From: Hymenobacter sublimis
Lineage (GTDB): Bacteria; Bacteroidota; Bacteroidia; Cytophagales; Hymenobacteraceae
DNA length: 64,000 nucleotides
Reading direction: 5' to 3'
Assembly (NCBI RefSeq): GCF_023101345.1
Contig: NZ_CP095848.1
Span: 2,231,501-2,295,500 of the forward strand
Below are positions 26,567 through 35,806 of this stretch, one piece after another. Position 1 is the first letter of the stretch. Each line of letters begins with the position of its first letter. A program made the translations under genes and the position numbers. The notes below the pieces were generated by a model. It was not told the DNA's origin. It did not search any database and saw only the letters and a list, made by a program, of their open reading frames with translations.

Positions 26567-27104
26567 GAGTAGAATCAAGATGGTTTACAAATGTACTTGA
26601 TACTACTTTCAGATTGGTAACTGCTCTACATACTATACAAAGGTAAACAAGGCTCACGGGTTTAATATAAATGTAAACACACATTGCAATCATACCTCAT
26701 TGATAACATTTATAATTACTTTTGTTACTAACAACTACATAACGCGTGAGCTAGCGTTGTCTAGTTGTTAGTAATCGTTTTCCTAGCTGGGTGAATTGCC
26801 ATTATTAATCAGGTGCGTTACTTTACAGGAATAACATCACTGGTAGAATGTGTAGCGCGTTGCTCTTGTATGAGTCCTTGGGAATGATCAACGATGGCTA
26901 CTTCTACCCTATCATAGCTTTGCCTCATGATGTCTGCCTGCTGGTGAGTACGAGCGCTTAAGCTTACACGGGCCCTAACGCACGCGGGCCGTGCCATCAG
27001 CAAGATGACACGGCCCGGCCCGTTGAGGTTCTATGCAGGAAATGGCAGGCAGACGCTCAGCTACTCGCTGATGCTACCTCTGCCTAACTAATTGCTAATT
27101 TGAG
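26567..27104. other. Non-coding interval with one hairpin
   Basis: About 540 bp upstream of the XRE gene. Apart from the inverted repeat at 26725-26774 nothing gene-like is convincing. A 61-codon minus-strand ORF (26818-27003) shows no domain or start signal. Confidence 0.5.
26725..26774. repeat. Inverted repeat, 21-bp arms with 2 mismatches
   Basis: Arms 26725-26745 and 26754-26774 share TTACTAACAACTA and AACGC with an 8-nt loop. There is no T run, so it is more likely an operator or mobile-element end than a terminator. Confidence 0.5.
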
Positions 27105-28865
27105 TTAATCGAAGTACTCTCTGGCCAAGGCCTTATCATGCCCGTAGATGTCGTCGCGGAAATGCACCTTGCCAGCTTCGTCAACCCAGGTGGTGAAATA
27201 TACTAGGTACACCGGTAGCTTCTCGGGAAGGGTAACATACTTTTCCCGACGATTGGCAATAGTATCCATAATAGCCGTTCTGTCCCAGCCGGCTTTGTCA
27301 CGGAGGAGGTACTCCGCCAGCTTGATGGGCTCAGCTACCCGTACGCAGCCGTGGCTAAAGCCGCGCTTCGTTTGGCTGAACAGTTCGTCGTGGGGCGTAT
27401 CATGCAGGTAAATATCCTGGGAGTTCGGGAAGATAAATTTCACATCTCCCAGGTCGTTCTTCGGGCCTGGACGACGGCGTAAGGTGTACTTCCAGGTCTT
27501 TTCCGTGAGGTTGCTCCAGTCGATGCTGCTTGGGTCAACGGGCGTAGCCTTAGCACCCCACCCTTTCACAACCTCCATATCGAGACGGTTGAGGGTGCCG
27601 TGCGGATCAGAAGCCAGCTTGTAGCGCAGCTCTTTGTCGATGATGCTGTAGGGTACATTCCAGTACGGCGCCAACACTACGAACTCCATCTTGTCGCTGA
27701 AGACCGGGGTAGCGTTAAGTGTCTTGCCCACAATCACGGGCATGCTGAAGGCTTCCTTACCTTCTTCTACCACGTGCAGGGTGTACTCAGGAATGTTTAC
27801 CAACAGGTAATTGGGCTCAAACTTTTTAGGAATCCAACGCCACCGCTCCATGTTCAGCATGATCTGGTCGATGCGCTGAGAGACAGGAATATTGAGCAGG
27901 CGGAGGGTTTCCCCAGCCACTATACCGTCCGCTTTCAGGCCGTTCTGCTGCTGAAATTCCTTCACGGCAGCTACCAATTCCGGGCCGTATTGCTGGGCAG
28001 CTGGAGCCGGTGCAGCGGCGGGCTGACCGGGTTTATTGGCTACGACAACTGCCGGCGTAGCGGCCGGAGCCGGGGTTGCTTCCCGCCCGAGCAGACGGGT
28101 GCTCAGGGCTGCTACGGCCGGTGACGAAGCACCGGGCGTCAGGCGAGTACCCGCCGGAATAGTAGGCCAGCCACCGTTGCGTTGCATCTCCCGGTAGTCA
28201 GCTAGGGCTTTTTTAAGCCGGTCGTACTCGGGGTGCAAGGGCTCGAAATCGTAGTAACCGTAGATGCTTTCCCGCTCCCGGAGAATGGTCATCAGGGCCT
28301 TGTGCAGCTTGATTTTGTTCCGCTTTACCTTCCAGTCAATAGCCTTTACGGCGCGCGGGTCAACCGTACCCCGGTAGAAGTCGGACGCGTAATTGAAGTA
28401 CGTCCCGGAAAGGGCTACATCAATTTCTTTTTCCAGCGCATTACGCTTGGTAGAATCAGACTGAGCCGCTTCCAGACTGGCAAAAAGCTTATCGAAGTCC
28501 TTGGTTTTGTAGTCTTTCGGATCGAGGCCCTCGTCGGCGGCTTTATTAATAACGGAAATCAGCGTCTTCGCCTGAGGCACGATTTCGTGGTTGCGGAACC
28601 ACCCCAAGCGGAAATTCCGCTCCCGGTAGAACTTCTTAGCCCACTCAATTTGGTCCTTAAACTTAGGCTCGGCCGACATGTATTTCACAATGTACACGCT
28701 GTCGAGCGTGGGCTGAGCGCCCCCGGCCTTGGTTAGGCCGGCGGGTAACGCCTCCCGCAGCTGCGCCTTCTGGTCCTGGCTGCACGACACGGTAGACGTG
28801 AGCAGCAGCAGGCCCAGCAGCCAGCAGCAAACGGTAGTAAAAAAGGGACGATGCGTTTCGTTCAT
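27105..28865 (-). CDS. L,D-transpeptidase, YcbB/LdtD type, lipoprotein
   Basis: The protein has a lipoprotein signal (CCWLLGLLLLTSTVSC), a scaffold domain, a peptidoglycan-binding module (YGPELVAAVKEFQQQNGLKA, about residues 310-340) and a C-terminal YkuD domain with the catalytic SHGCVRV motif and upstream LHDTPHDELFS. It forms 3-3 (mDap-mDap) crosslinks or attaches proteins to peptidoglycan in the periplasm. I chose the ATG at 28865; the in-frame start at 28982 adds 39 residues with no signal value. The 586-residue length fits YcbB-like enzymes. Confidence 0.92.
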   Translation of the reverse strand: MNETHRPFFTTVCCWLLGLLLLTSTVSCSQDQKAQLREALPAGLTKAGGAQPTLDSVYIVKYMSAEPKFKDQIEWAKKFYRERNFRLGWFRNHEIVPQAKTLISVINKAADEGLDPKDYKTKDFDKLFASLEAAQSDSTKRNALEKEIDVALSGTYFNYASDFYRGTVDPRAVKAIDWKVKRNKIKLHKALMTILRERESIYGYYDFEPLHPEYDRLKKALADYREMQRNGGWPTIPAGTRLTPGASSPAVAALSTRLLGREATPAPAATPAVVVANKPGQPAAAPAPAAQQYGPELVAAVKEFQQQNGLKADGIVAGETLRLLNIPVSQRIDQIMLNMERWRWIPKKFEPNYLLVNIPEYTLHVVEEGKEAFSMPVIVGKTLNATPVFSDKMEFVVLAPYWNVPYSIIDKELRYKLASDPHGTLNRLDMEVVKGWGAKATPVDPSSIDWSNLTEKTWKYTLRRRPGPKNDLGDVKFIFPNSQDIYLHDTPHDELFSQTKRGFSHGCVRVAEPIKLAEYLLRDKAGWDRTAIMDTIANRREKYVTLPEKLPVYLVYFTTWVDEAGKVHFRDDIYGHDKALAREYFD

Positions 28866-29181
28866 GCGAATAGTCAAGAGAAAAGAGAACAGCACTGAAA
28901 CATATTTCGCGCCAAGTCCGGCAGAAATTTGATTCAGGACGTTGTACTGGTTTCGACAGCGTTGAGTTGTCGGAACTGTCATTCTCCTGCTGCTGCAAGT
29001 TAACGCATTTACCCTGACTCCCGAACACTACAAAACGTAGAAATAACGAGCCCGCTTCCCTCTTTAGTGGTAGGCGACTCCTCAAGCTAGAGCGGCCGCC
29101 TTACGCCACCCGCTTTTTTGGTTTGGCTACTTTTGTGTTCTTCTTTTCCGCTACCCCTGTCGGTAGTACCTCCTATTCTCT
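28866..29181. other. Divergent intergenic region
   Basis: It lies between the L,D-transpeptidase and M1 aminopeptidase genes. It contains the TACTTTTG box for the aminopeptidase and no gene. Confidence 0.5.
29128..29135 (+). promoter_or_regulatory. -7 box for the M1 aminopeptidase
   Basis: TACTTTTG matches TAnnTTTG and gives a leader of about 40 nt. Confidence 0.5.
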
Positions 29182-30996
29182 ATGCATACTTCCTTGCCTG
29201 CTGCCTCCTTCGTTCCCGATCCGCACAGTTACGCCCGCCCCGCGGAAGTCAGCGTGCATCACTTGGCGCTTGAGCTAACCGTAGACTTTGCCTCCCGCAC
29301 GCTGGTGGGCGTTGCCACCTGGCAGCTCAGCAACCACCACGGCGCAACGGAGCTGGTGCTAGATGCGCGCGCCCTCCTTGTCGAAGCCGTGCTGCTGGAC
29401 GGCCCTACTGGCTCCCCAACTGCCTTTGCGCTCGGACCGGAAGACGCCGTGCTGGGCCAGGCCCTGCGCATTACGGTTACCCCCGCTACAGCCGCCGTTA
29501 CCATTCGCTACCGCACTACACCTGGGGCCGCGGCGCTGCAGTGGCTGACGCCAGAGCAGACCGCCGGCCGGCAGCAACCGTTCCTGTTTACCCAATCACA
29601 GGCCATCCTGGCTCGCACTTGGATTCCGTGCCAGGACTCGCCGGGGGTGCGCTTTACGTATGAAGCCCAGGTGCGGGTACCGGCCCACTTGCTTCCGCTG
29701 ATGAGCGCCGAGAACCCCCAGCAGCGTGAGGCTAGTGGGGAATACAGCTTCCGAATGAGCCAGCCCATTCCGGCCTACCTCATGGCCTTGGCCGTCGGTG
29801 ACGTGGAATTCCGGGCCCTGAGTCCGCGCACGGGCGTGTACGCGGAGCCAGCTACCCTGCCCGGAGCAGCCGAAGAGTTTGCCGATCTGGAAAACATGGT
29901 AGCCGCGGCCGAGGACCTGTACGGGCCCTACCGCTGGGACCGGTATGATTTGCTGGTACTGCCGCCCTCCTTTCCGTTCGGCGGCATGGAAAATCCGCGT
30001 CTAACATTTGTTACCCCCACCATTCTGGCAGGCGACCGAAGCCTGACCAGCTTGGTGGCCCACGAGTTGGCTCACTCCTGGAGCGGCAACCTCGTGACCA
30101 ACGCCACCTGGAACGACTTCTGGCTGAACGAAGGCTTCACCGTTTACTTTGAGCGGCGCATCATGGAGAAGCTCTACGGCCGCCCCTACGCCGACATGCT
30201 GCAGGTGCTTGGCCACACGGCCCTGCTCCAGACCGTGCAGGAGCTGGGTGCCACCAGCCCCGACACCCACCTGCACCTAAACCTAGCCGGCCGGGACCCC
30301 GACGAAGGGCTCAATGAAATTGCCTACGAAAAAGGCGACTACCTCCTACTTACCCTCGAACAGCTGGTAGGCCGCGAAATTCTGGACTCCTTTATTAAGG
30401 ACTACTTTGCCCGCCATAGCTTCCGCAGCATGGACACGGCTTCCTTTGTGAGCTACCTGCGCCAGGAGCTGCTAGACCGACATCCGGGGCTCGAAGAACA
30501 GATGCAGCTCGATGCTTGGATTAACGGCCCGGGCATTCCGGCGGTAGCTCCGCCGGTTTCAGCCAGCCGCTTCGAGGCTGTGGATGTGGCCCTCCGGCAG
30601 TGGCAAGCCGGCACGCCGGCCGCGGCTCTTACTACCTCCGCCTGGACCAGCCACGAGTGGGTACACTTCCTGCACGGCTTGCCAGCAAAGCTAACACCGG
30701 AGCAACTAACCGAGCTAGACGGCGCTTTTGGGTTTACGCACTCGGGCAATGCCGAAATTTTGGCGGCCTGGTTTCCGCTAACCATTGCGGCCGGATACGC
30801 GCCGGCTGAGGCGGCCCTGCATCAGTTCCTGACGCGGGTAGGCCGGCGTAAGTTTCTGGTGCCGCTGTACCGAGCCCTACTGGCCACGCCCGGCGGCGCG
30901 GAGCGGGCCCGCCGCATCTACGCCGAAGCACGCGGCAACTACCACGCCGTAGCGACCAGCACATTTGACGCCTTGCTGGGTAAGCCCGCCGAGTAA
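29182..30996 (+). CDS. M1 family aminopeptidase (leukotriene-A4-hydrolase-like)
   Basis: The zinc site HELAH (His294, Glu295, His298) with the third ligand Glu317 in NEGFTVYFER is complete. The substrate-binding GGMENPRLTFVTPT lies just upstream. The strong similarity of the GMEN and HSWSGNLVTNATW stretches to leukotriene A4 hydrolase and the presence of a helical C-terminal domain place it in that subgroup. There is no signal peptide, so it should work in the cytoplasm, removing N-terminal residues from peptides. Length (604) is typical. Confidence 0.93.
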   Translation: MHTSLPAASFVPDPHSYARPAEVSVHHLALELTVDFASRTLVGVATWQLSNHHGATELVLDARALLVEAVLLDGPTGSPTAFALGPEDAVLGQALRITVTPATAAVTIRYRTTPGAAALQWLTPEQTAGRQQPFLFTQSQAILARTWIPCQDSPGVRFTYEAQVRVPAHLLPLMSAENPQQREASGEYSFRMSQPIPAYLMALAVGDVEFRALSPRTGVYAEPATLPGAAEEFADLENMVAAAEDLYGPYRWDRYDLLVLPPSFPFGGMENPRLTFVTPTILAGDRSLTSLVAHELAHSWSGNLVTNATWNDFWLNEGFTVYFERRIMEKLYGRPYADMLQVLGHTALLQTVQELGATSPDTHLHLNLAGRDPDEGLNEIAYEKGDYLLLTLEQLVGREILDSFIKDYFARHSFRSMDTASFVSYLRQELLDRHPGLEEQMQLDAWINGPGIPAVAPPVSASRFEAVDVALRQWQAGTPAAALTTSAWTSHEWVHFLHGLPAKLTPEQLTELDGAFGFTHSGNAEILAAWFPLTIAAGYAPAEAALHQFLTRVGRRKFLVPLYRALLATPGGAERARRIYAEARGNYHAVATSTFDALLGKPAE

Positions 30997-31189
30997 CTAC
31001 TGCGCTTTGGCCAGAACTACCTCAGTGTTATGCAGCCCTACCGTTATTTCGGGCGCGTAAATACTGGCCGTACCGGAACAAGCTGGGGGCACCCCGGCGT
31101 TAGGGACCGTGGCCTGGTAGAGGTGGCTTGAACCTTGCTTGTAGTAGCTGGTTCTTTCCTAGTTGTGTTGATTAAGCTGATTTTCTGCA

Positions 31190-32128
31190 TTGAAAAATTC
31201 CATACCGCTCGGTAAGCTGATTGCCATTGGAGGCAACGAAGACAAAGGCACGTACCCAAACCCGCGCACGAAAAAGAAATACTACCTCAACTTCTTCGAG
31301 TTGGGTATTCTCAAACGAGTAATCCTGGAATCGGGCAAGGAAGACCCGCGCATCGAGGTCATAACTACCGCTTCCATGATTCCGGAGGAGGTAGCGCGCA
31401 TTTACGTTTCCTCGTTTACTATGCTTAACTGCAACAACGTGGGCATTCTGGATATTCGCGTGCCGGAAGACGCGCTGTACCCGGAGTATGTAGAGCGGCT
31501 TAAGCAGGCGGATATTGTGATGTTTTCGGGGGGCAACCAGTCGCGCCTGACGGATATTTTTGGGGGCACGGAATTTCTGGAAACCCTGCGGGAGCGGTAT
31601 TACAACCAGCCCAACTTTGTTATAGCCGGTACTTCGGCCGGGGCCATGGCCATGTCGAAAACCATGATTAAGGGCGGCAGCGTGCCAGATGCCCTTATGA
31701 AAGGTGCCGTGAAGATGGGCACGGGCCTGGGCCTGATCAACAACGTCGTCATTGACTCGCACTTTGTGAAGCGCGGCCGCTTTGGCCGCCTCATCGAGGC
31801 CGTGGCCCTCCACCCCAAATTAATCGGCATTGGGTTGGGCGAGGATACGGGCGTGCTCATTACGGAAGGCAGCCAGATTGAAACCATCGGTTCCAACCTG
31901 GTCATCATCATGGATGGGCACAAGCTGGAGCACAACAACGCGGCGGCCGCCAAAAAGGGCGAGGCCATTTCTATTGAAAGCATGCTGCTGCACGTGTTGG
32001 TTAAGGGCAACGTCTATGACATCAGCCAACGCGAATTTTATCCTAATCTGAAGCTGCGCCAGCAAGCGGCTGAGTCGGTGCTTCTGACGGCGGGCCAGGA
32101 TGCCAACGAGCCCGCCCCGGCGTTATAG
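31190..32128 (+). CDS. Cyanophycinase
   Basis: The S51-type fold shows the nucleophile elbow GTSAGA (catalytic Ser at about residue 150), preceded by MFSGGNQSRLTDIF, and IAIGGNEDKG at the N-terminus. Cyanophycinase cuts multi-L-arginyl-poly-L-aspartate to beta-Asp-Arg dipeptides. The start is a TTG at 31190, since the conserved N-terminus begins right there and no ATG is available. The gene for the next enzyme, isoaspartyl peptidase, lies 260 bp downstream on the opposite strand, so the pair can finish cyanophycin breakdown. No cyanophycin synthetase is in the window. Confidence 0.92.
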   Translation: MKNSIPLGKLIAIGGNEDKGTYPNPRTKKKYYLNFFELGILKRVILESGKEDPRIEVITTASMIPEEVARIYVSSFTMLNCNNVGILDIRVPEDALYPEYVERLKQADIVMFSGGNQSRLTDIFGGTEFLETLRERYYNQPNFVIAGTSAGAMAMSKTMIKGGSVPDALMKGAVKMGTGLGLINNVVIDSHFVKRGRFGRLIEAVALHPKLIGIGLGEDTGVLITEGSQIETIGSNLVIIMDGHKLEHNNAAAAKKGEAISIESMLLHVLVKGNVYDISQREFYPNLKLRQQAAESVLLTAGQDANEPAPAL

Positions 32129-32145
32129 GCTTTCTAGCTGCTACC

Positions 32146-32189
32146 TAAAATCAAAGAGGCTTCCCCCAGGGGAAGCCTCTTTGATTTTA
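32146..32189. terminator. Terminator with perfect 21-bp stem
   Basis: TAAAATCAAAGAGGCTTCCC pairs with its inverse across a 2-nt loop. Strong terminator of the cyanophycinase gene. Confidence 0.9.
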
Positions 32190-32339
32190 TTACCTCGGTA
32201 TGTCGGCGAGCTACGCTACTCTAACACCCTAAAATTCGACTATGCCCGGCGGATTTCGTTTTTATTGGCTTACCGCCTGTGCATCAAGCTGATCTGAGGC
32301 AAAATCGACCGTGAATAGCGCGCCTACCTACTCCTTATA

Positions 32340-32381
32340 TATATATAGGTACAAAACGACTATATATAGGTACAAAACGAC
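32340..32381. repeat. Perfect 21-bp tandem duplication
   Basis: Two exact adjacent copies (32340-32360, 32361-32381) of a unit starting TATATATAGGTACAAAACGA lie just after the 3' end of the isoaspartyl peptidase gene. Function unknown; it is a possible variable-number repeat. Confidence 0.8.
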
Positions 32382-32390
32382 GGCCGTTGC

Positions 32391-33377
32391 TTACTTGTAA
32401 ATAGCGACGAAAGGAGCGGTGTCAGCAGACGTTTGGCTGGCTCGGTACATGCCTTCCGAATTGAAAGGCAGGGCCACGTTGCCGGCCGCATCTACGGCCA
32501 CCAGTCCACCTTCGCCCCCAATAGGCGCCAGCTTGTCGTGCACGACTATGCGGCAGGCTTCGGCCAGGCTCAAGCCGCGGTACTCCATCAGGCAGCTGAT
32601 ATCGTGGGCCACTACGGCGCGCAGAAAATACTCGCCATGCCCGGTGCAGCTGATGGCGCAGGTGCGGTTATCAGCAAAGGTGCCGGCCCCGATGATGGGC
32701 GAGTCGCCGATGCGGGAATGCTGCTTGTTGGTCATGCCCCCGGTGCTGGTGGCGGCGGCCAGGTTGCCGTGCACGTCGCGGGCTACCGCCCCTACGGTGC
32801 CCATCTTCTTTTTGGGGTCTTCGTTCGGAAAGGCACTCGGCTCGGCTAACGGGGCGGCAGTTTCCAGGGCTTGGCTGTGGTCGAGGCGCATGCGGCCTTC
32901 GGCCAGGGCTTCCTGCAGCTGGTCGTAGCGTTGCTGGGTGAAAAAGTATTCGGCGGGTTGGGTGGGTAGGCCATATTGGCGGGCCAACTCGTCGGCGCCG
33001 GGGTAGCCCAGCAGCACGTGCTCGGTTTTCTCCATCACTAGGCGCGCCGCCCGAATGGGGTTCTGGACGGTGCGCACGCCCGTTACGGCTCCGGCTGCGC
33101 GGGTGCGCCCATCCATAATAGCGGCGTCCATTTCGTGGTGGCCTTCGTGCGTGAACACCGCGCCGCGGCCGGCATTAAACAAGGGGCAGTCTTCGAGGCT
33201 GCGCACGGTTAGCTCCACGGCTTCCAGGGCCGAGCCACCCTGCCGGAGCACGGCATAGCCAATGGCCAGGGCCTCGCCGAGGGCTTCACGGTAGGCCTGC
33301 TCCTTTTCCGGGGTCATGGACAGGGGCGAAATGGTGCCGGCACCACCATGCAGGGCCAAGGCGAAGGAAGTTGTCAT
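32391..33377 (-). CDS. Isoaspartyl peptidase/L-asparaginase (Ntn hydrolase)
   Basis: The plant-type asparaginase fold is shown by ALHGGAGTI at the N-terminus, LEDCPLFNAGRGAVFTHEG, and the autocleavage site with the nucleophile Thr in KMGTVGAVARD (about residue 172). Later glycine-rich ATSTGGMTNK follows. The precursor cleaves itself into two chains and then hydrolyses beta-aspartyl dipeptides, including beta-Asp-Arg from cyanophycin. I chose the ATG at 33377, since a TAccTTTG box (33416-33423 minus) lies between it and the in-frame start at 33428. It is cytoplasmic. Confidence 0.93.
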   Translation of the reverse strand: MTTSFALALHGGAGTISPLSMTPEKEQAYREALGEALAIGYAVLRQGGSALEAVELTVRSLEDCPLFNAGRGAVFTHEGHHEMDAAIMDGRTRAAGAVTGVRTVQNPIRAARLVMEKTEHVLLGYPGADELARQYGLPTQPAEYFFTQQRYDQLQEALAEGRMRLDHSQALETAAPLAEPSAFPNEDPKKKMGTVGAVARDVHGNLAAATSTGGMTNKQHSRIGDSPIIGAGTFADNRTCAISCTGHGEYFLRAVVAHDISCLMEYRGLSLAEACRIVVHDKLAPIGGEGGLVAVDAAGNVALPFNSEGMYRASQTSADTAPFVAIYK

Positions 33378-33415
33378 AAAGCGAAAAAAATTAGCAGGTA
33401 GGCAAAAACGCAAGA

Positions 33416-33423
33416 CAAAGGTA
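33416..33423 (-). promoter_or_regulatory. -7 box for the isoaspartyl peptidase gene
   Basis: TAccTTTG on the minus strand about 40 nt before the ATG at 33377; it decides the start codon. Confidence 0.5.
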
Positions 33424-33481
33424 GGCAAGCATATGAGCTCAACCGGCCGGTAGTGACCCGAACGAACCGCGTTTTTTTTCG

Positions 33482-33489
33482 TAGGTTTG
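33482..33489 (+). promoter_or_regulatory. -7 box for the DUF3127 gene
   Basis: TAGGTTTG, about 37 nt before the ATG at 33526. It overlaps the TTG that would start the longer frame, so that start can be dismissed. Confidence 0.55.
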
Positions 33490-33525
33490 GTTTACTGTTT
33501 TCAACTCCCCAAACATATTCTTCTT

Positions 33526-33948
33526 ATGGCTTACGAAGCTACCGGCCGCCTGCACGAGATTTTCGACGAACAGCAGGTGAGCGAGAAATTCCGCAAGCGC
33601 GAGTTCGTGCTGGAGGTCGTAGACGGCCAGTATCCCGAGCATATCAAGTTCCAGCTGGTACAGGACAAGACGGCTCTCATCGACTCCTACAAAGTAGGTG
33701 ACGAGGTGAAAATTTCCTTTAACCTGCGGGGCCGTGGGTTCAACAAGAACGGCCAGATGCTGTACTTCACCAACCTCGAAGCCTGGCGCATTGAGGCGGG
33801 TGCCGGTGGCGGCGCTGCTCCCCAGGGCGGTGGCAACTACCAGCAGGCTGCTCCCCGCGCAGCGGCTCCGGCCCAAAACCAAAACCCGAACCTGCGCGCC
33901 TCGGCCGCCCCAATTGCCTCGGATGACGACAACGACCTACCCTTCTAG
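33526..33948 (+). CDS. DUF3127 domain protein (SSB-like OB fold)
   Basis: The conserved DUF3127 region covers residues 1-90 (TGRLHEIFDEQQVSEKFRKR, DEVKISFNLRGRGF, MLYFTNLEAWRIE). A glycine/alanine/glutamine-rich linker and an acidic tip DDDNDLPF follow. That acidic, Phe-ended tail resembles the C-terminal tip of single-strand DNA-binding proteins, which recruits partner proteins. Function is not established. The gene has its own promoter and terminator. Confidence 0.88.
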   Translation: MAYEATGRLHEIFDEQQVSEKFRKREFVLEVVDGQYPEHIKFQLVQDKTALIDSYKVGDEVKISFNLRGRGFNKNGQMLYFTNLEAWRIEAGAGGGAAPQGGGNYQQAAPRAAAPAQNQNPNLRASAAPIASDDDNDLPF

Positions 33949-33987
33949 TTTGCTTGGAAGGCCCTGAGCTGCCTGGCAGTGTACGCA

Positions 33988-34020
33988 AAGCCGCTTCCGT
34001 AATCCGGAAGCGGCTTTTTG
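33988..34020 (+). terminator. Rho-independent terminator of the DUF3127 gene
   Basis: AAGCCGCTTCCG pairs with CGGAAGCGGCTT and is followed by TTTT. Confidence 0.9.
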
Positions 34021-34196
34021 CTGGGCAATGGCGAGGATTTTGTGGATAGCAGTTAAAGTAATCCGGGTGGCTCCGTCAGGAGGTAGCCAGATAAGGCACC
34101 ATTGCCGCCCGTTTTCTCGTACGTCTTTCCGGCGTCGCTTATCTTGTTCGTAGTTTGGTGATGCATCGGCTCCGGCCGCATCCGTTTTTTCGCTGT

Positions 34197-35066
34197 ATGA
34201 TTTCTTCTCTCCCGCTTTCTGGAAAAACGGCCCTTGTTACGGGCGCTACCAGCGGCATCGGCTTGGTAACGGCTCGGGAGCTGGCCCGGCAGGGTGCCCG
34301 CGTAATTCTGGTGGGCCGCGACGCCGACAAGGCCGCGCGGGCCGTGGCTTCCATTCAGCTGGCGGCGGGCCCAGAAGTACCGGTGCACATGAAGTGCTAC
34401 GACCTGTCGTTACTGCGCAATGTGCGCGCCCTGGCCGAGGAACTGCAGCAGGAGCTAAGCCAATTGGATATACTGGTGAATAACGCGGGCATTATGCCCG
34501 GGCGGTTTGTTCTCACTGAGGAAGGCCACGAGCTAAGTTGGGCCACCAACCACCTCGCTCCGTATGCCCTGACTAACCTACTACTCCCACTGCTGGATGC
34601 CGCCGGCCAGGCCCGGGTAGTTACGGTATCGTCGGTAGCGCACTGGGTAGGCGAGATTGAGCCCGACCGCGCCGTGCGCAACTCGCCTGACAAATACAGC
34701 TGGCTCACGGCCTACGCCGACTCCAAGCTGGCCAATATTTTATTCACCAACGAGCTGGCTCACCGCCTCGACCTGACGGGCATTACCGCTAACTGCCTAC
34801 ACCCGGGCATGGTAGATACCGGCCTGATCCGGCCGGGTACTTCCCCCGTCATGAAGGCGCTCTGGTGGACGGCCAAACCCCTGATGATTTCGCCGGAGCG
34901 CGGCGCGCAAACGACGCTATACTTGGCCACTTCTCCGGAGGTAGCGCGGGTAAGCGGGCGTTACTTCTCCGGCAGCCGGCTGGCCCGCACCTCGGAACGG
35001 GCTCAGAGCCGGGCCGAAGCCAGCCGCCTCTGGCGCATATCGGCGGAAGAAACCGGCATCGAGTGA
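34197..35066 (+). CDS. SDR family oxidoreductase (retinol-dehydrogenase-like)
   Basis: The Rossmann motif TGATSGIG (about residues 16-23), NNAG (about residue 95), the catalytic Ser in VSSVAHW and YADSKLANILF (Tyr and Lys) define a classical short-chain dehydrogenase. The stretch YADSKLAN and CLHPGMVDTGL resembles the RDH11/WWOX-type subgroup. It should use NADP(H); the substrate is unknown. I chose the ATG at 34197, giving MISSLPLSGKTALVTG; two upstream in-frame ATGs would lie at or before the likely promoter (TAGTTTG near 34151). Confidence 0.85.
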   Translation: MISSLPLSGKTALVTGATSGIGLVTARELARQGARVILVGRDADKAARAVASIQLAAGPEVPVHMKCYDLSLLRNVRALAEELQQELSQLDILVNNAGIMPGRFVLTEEGHELSWATNHLAPYALTNLLLPLLDAAGQARVVTVSSVAHWVGEIEPDRAVRNSPDKYSWLTAYADSKLANILFTNELAHRLDLTGITANCLHPGMVDTGLIRPGTSPVMKALWWTAKPLMISPERGAQTTLYLATSPEVARVSGRYFSGSRLARTSERAQSRAEASRLWRISAEETGIE

Positions 35067-35156
35067 AAACTGGAGGACCGCTACTTTTCTCCTGATTCAG
35101 CGTTCTAAGCTAGTACCGCCGTTGCCGCTCCGGCCCGGCGCTAATAGGCACCATAC

Positions 35157-35783
35157 ATGACTGACTTACGGGAACTGATCCGGCAGGGCGAGGGCGAGCG
35201 GTTGGAATTTAAGAAGCGCACTACCCACCCCACCCGCATTGCCCGCACGCTGGCCTCACTGGCCAATACCCACGGCGGCCGGGTGCTGGTAGGCGTAGAC
35301 GATGATGGCCGCATTGTGGGCGTGCGCGACGCGGAAGAGGAAATCTATCAGCTGCGCCAAGCTGCCCAGCATTACATTGATCCGCCGCTGGAGCTTCGGT
35401 TTAAGGAAGTTGAGGAGGACGACCGGGTGGTGCTAGTAGTTATGGTAGCTGAAAGCTCCCACAAACCCCACCGCGCCCAGGTAGCCGACGGCGACTGGCG
35501 GGCCTACGTGCGCGTGCGCGACGAAAGCGTACAAACCAGTCAGCTTACTGAAAAAGCGCTGGAGCGTACCGATACCGGACCGCGCTTTGAGCGCATTCCG
35601 CTGAACAAAGAAGAACTAGCCGTATTGGACTACCTGCAGAAAAACCCGCGCATCACGCTGGCGCAATACATGAAGCTGCTCAACATTGGGCAGCGCCGCG
35701 CCTACCGGACACTCATCAAACTAACCCTGCACGGCTACATCAAGCACCACGACAAGCAGAAAGAGGTGTATTACACGCTGTAA
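35157..35783 (+). CDS. AlbA_2/Schlafen-type domain protein with winged-helix tail
   Basis: The N-terminus has the AlbA_2 pattern ERLEFKKRTTHPTRIARTLA, LANTHGGRVLVGVDDDGRIV and HKPHRA, known as a divergent Schlafen-like fold that binds nucleic acid and nucleotides. The last 60 residues form a winged helix (LNKEELAVLDYLQKNPRITL). Such proteins act as transcription regulators or nucleases; which one applies here is unknown. It is a single gene of 208 residues. Confidence 0.87.
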   Translation: MTDLRELIRQGEGERLEFKKRTTHPTRIARTLASLANTHGGRVLVGVDDDGRIVGVRDAEEEIYQLRQAAQHYIDPPLELRFKEVEEDDRVVLVVMVAESSHKPHRAQVADGDWRAYVRVRDESVQTSQLTEKALERTDTGPRFERIPLNKEELAVLDYLQKNPRITLAQYMKLLNIGQRRAYRTLIKLTLHGYIKHHDKQKEVYYTL

Positions 35784-35806
35784 GCCGGGGCAGGCTCCAG
35801 CAAATC

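Noticed and set aside
26818..27003. 61-codon minus-strand ORF in the intergenic region
   Set aside because: No start signal, signal peptide or family pattern; the surrounding sequence has no coding character.
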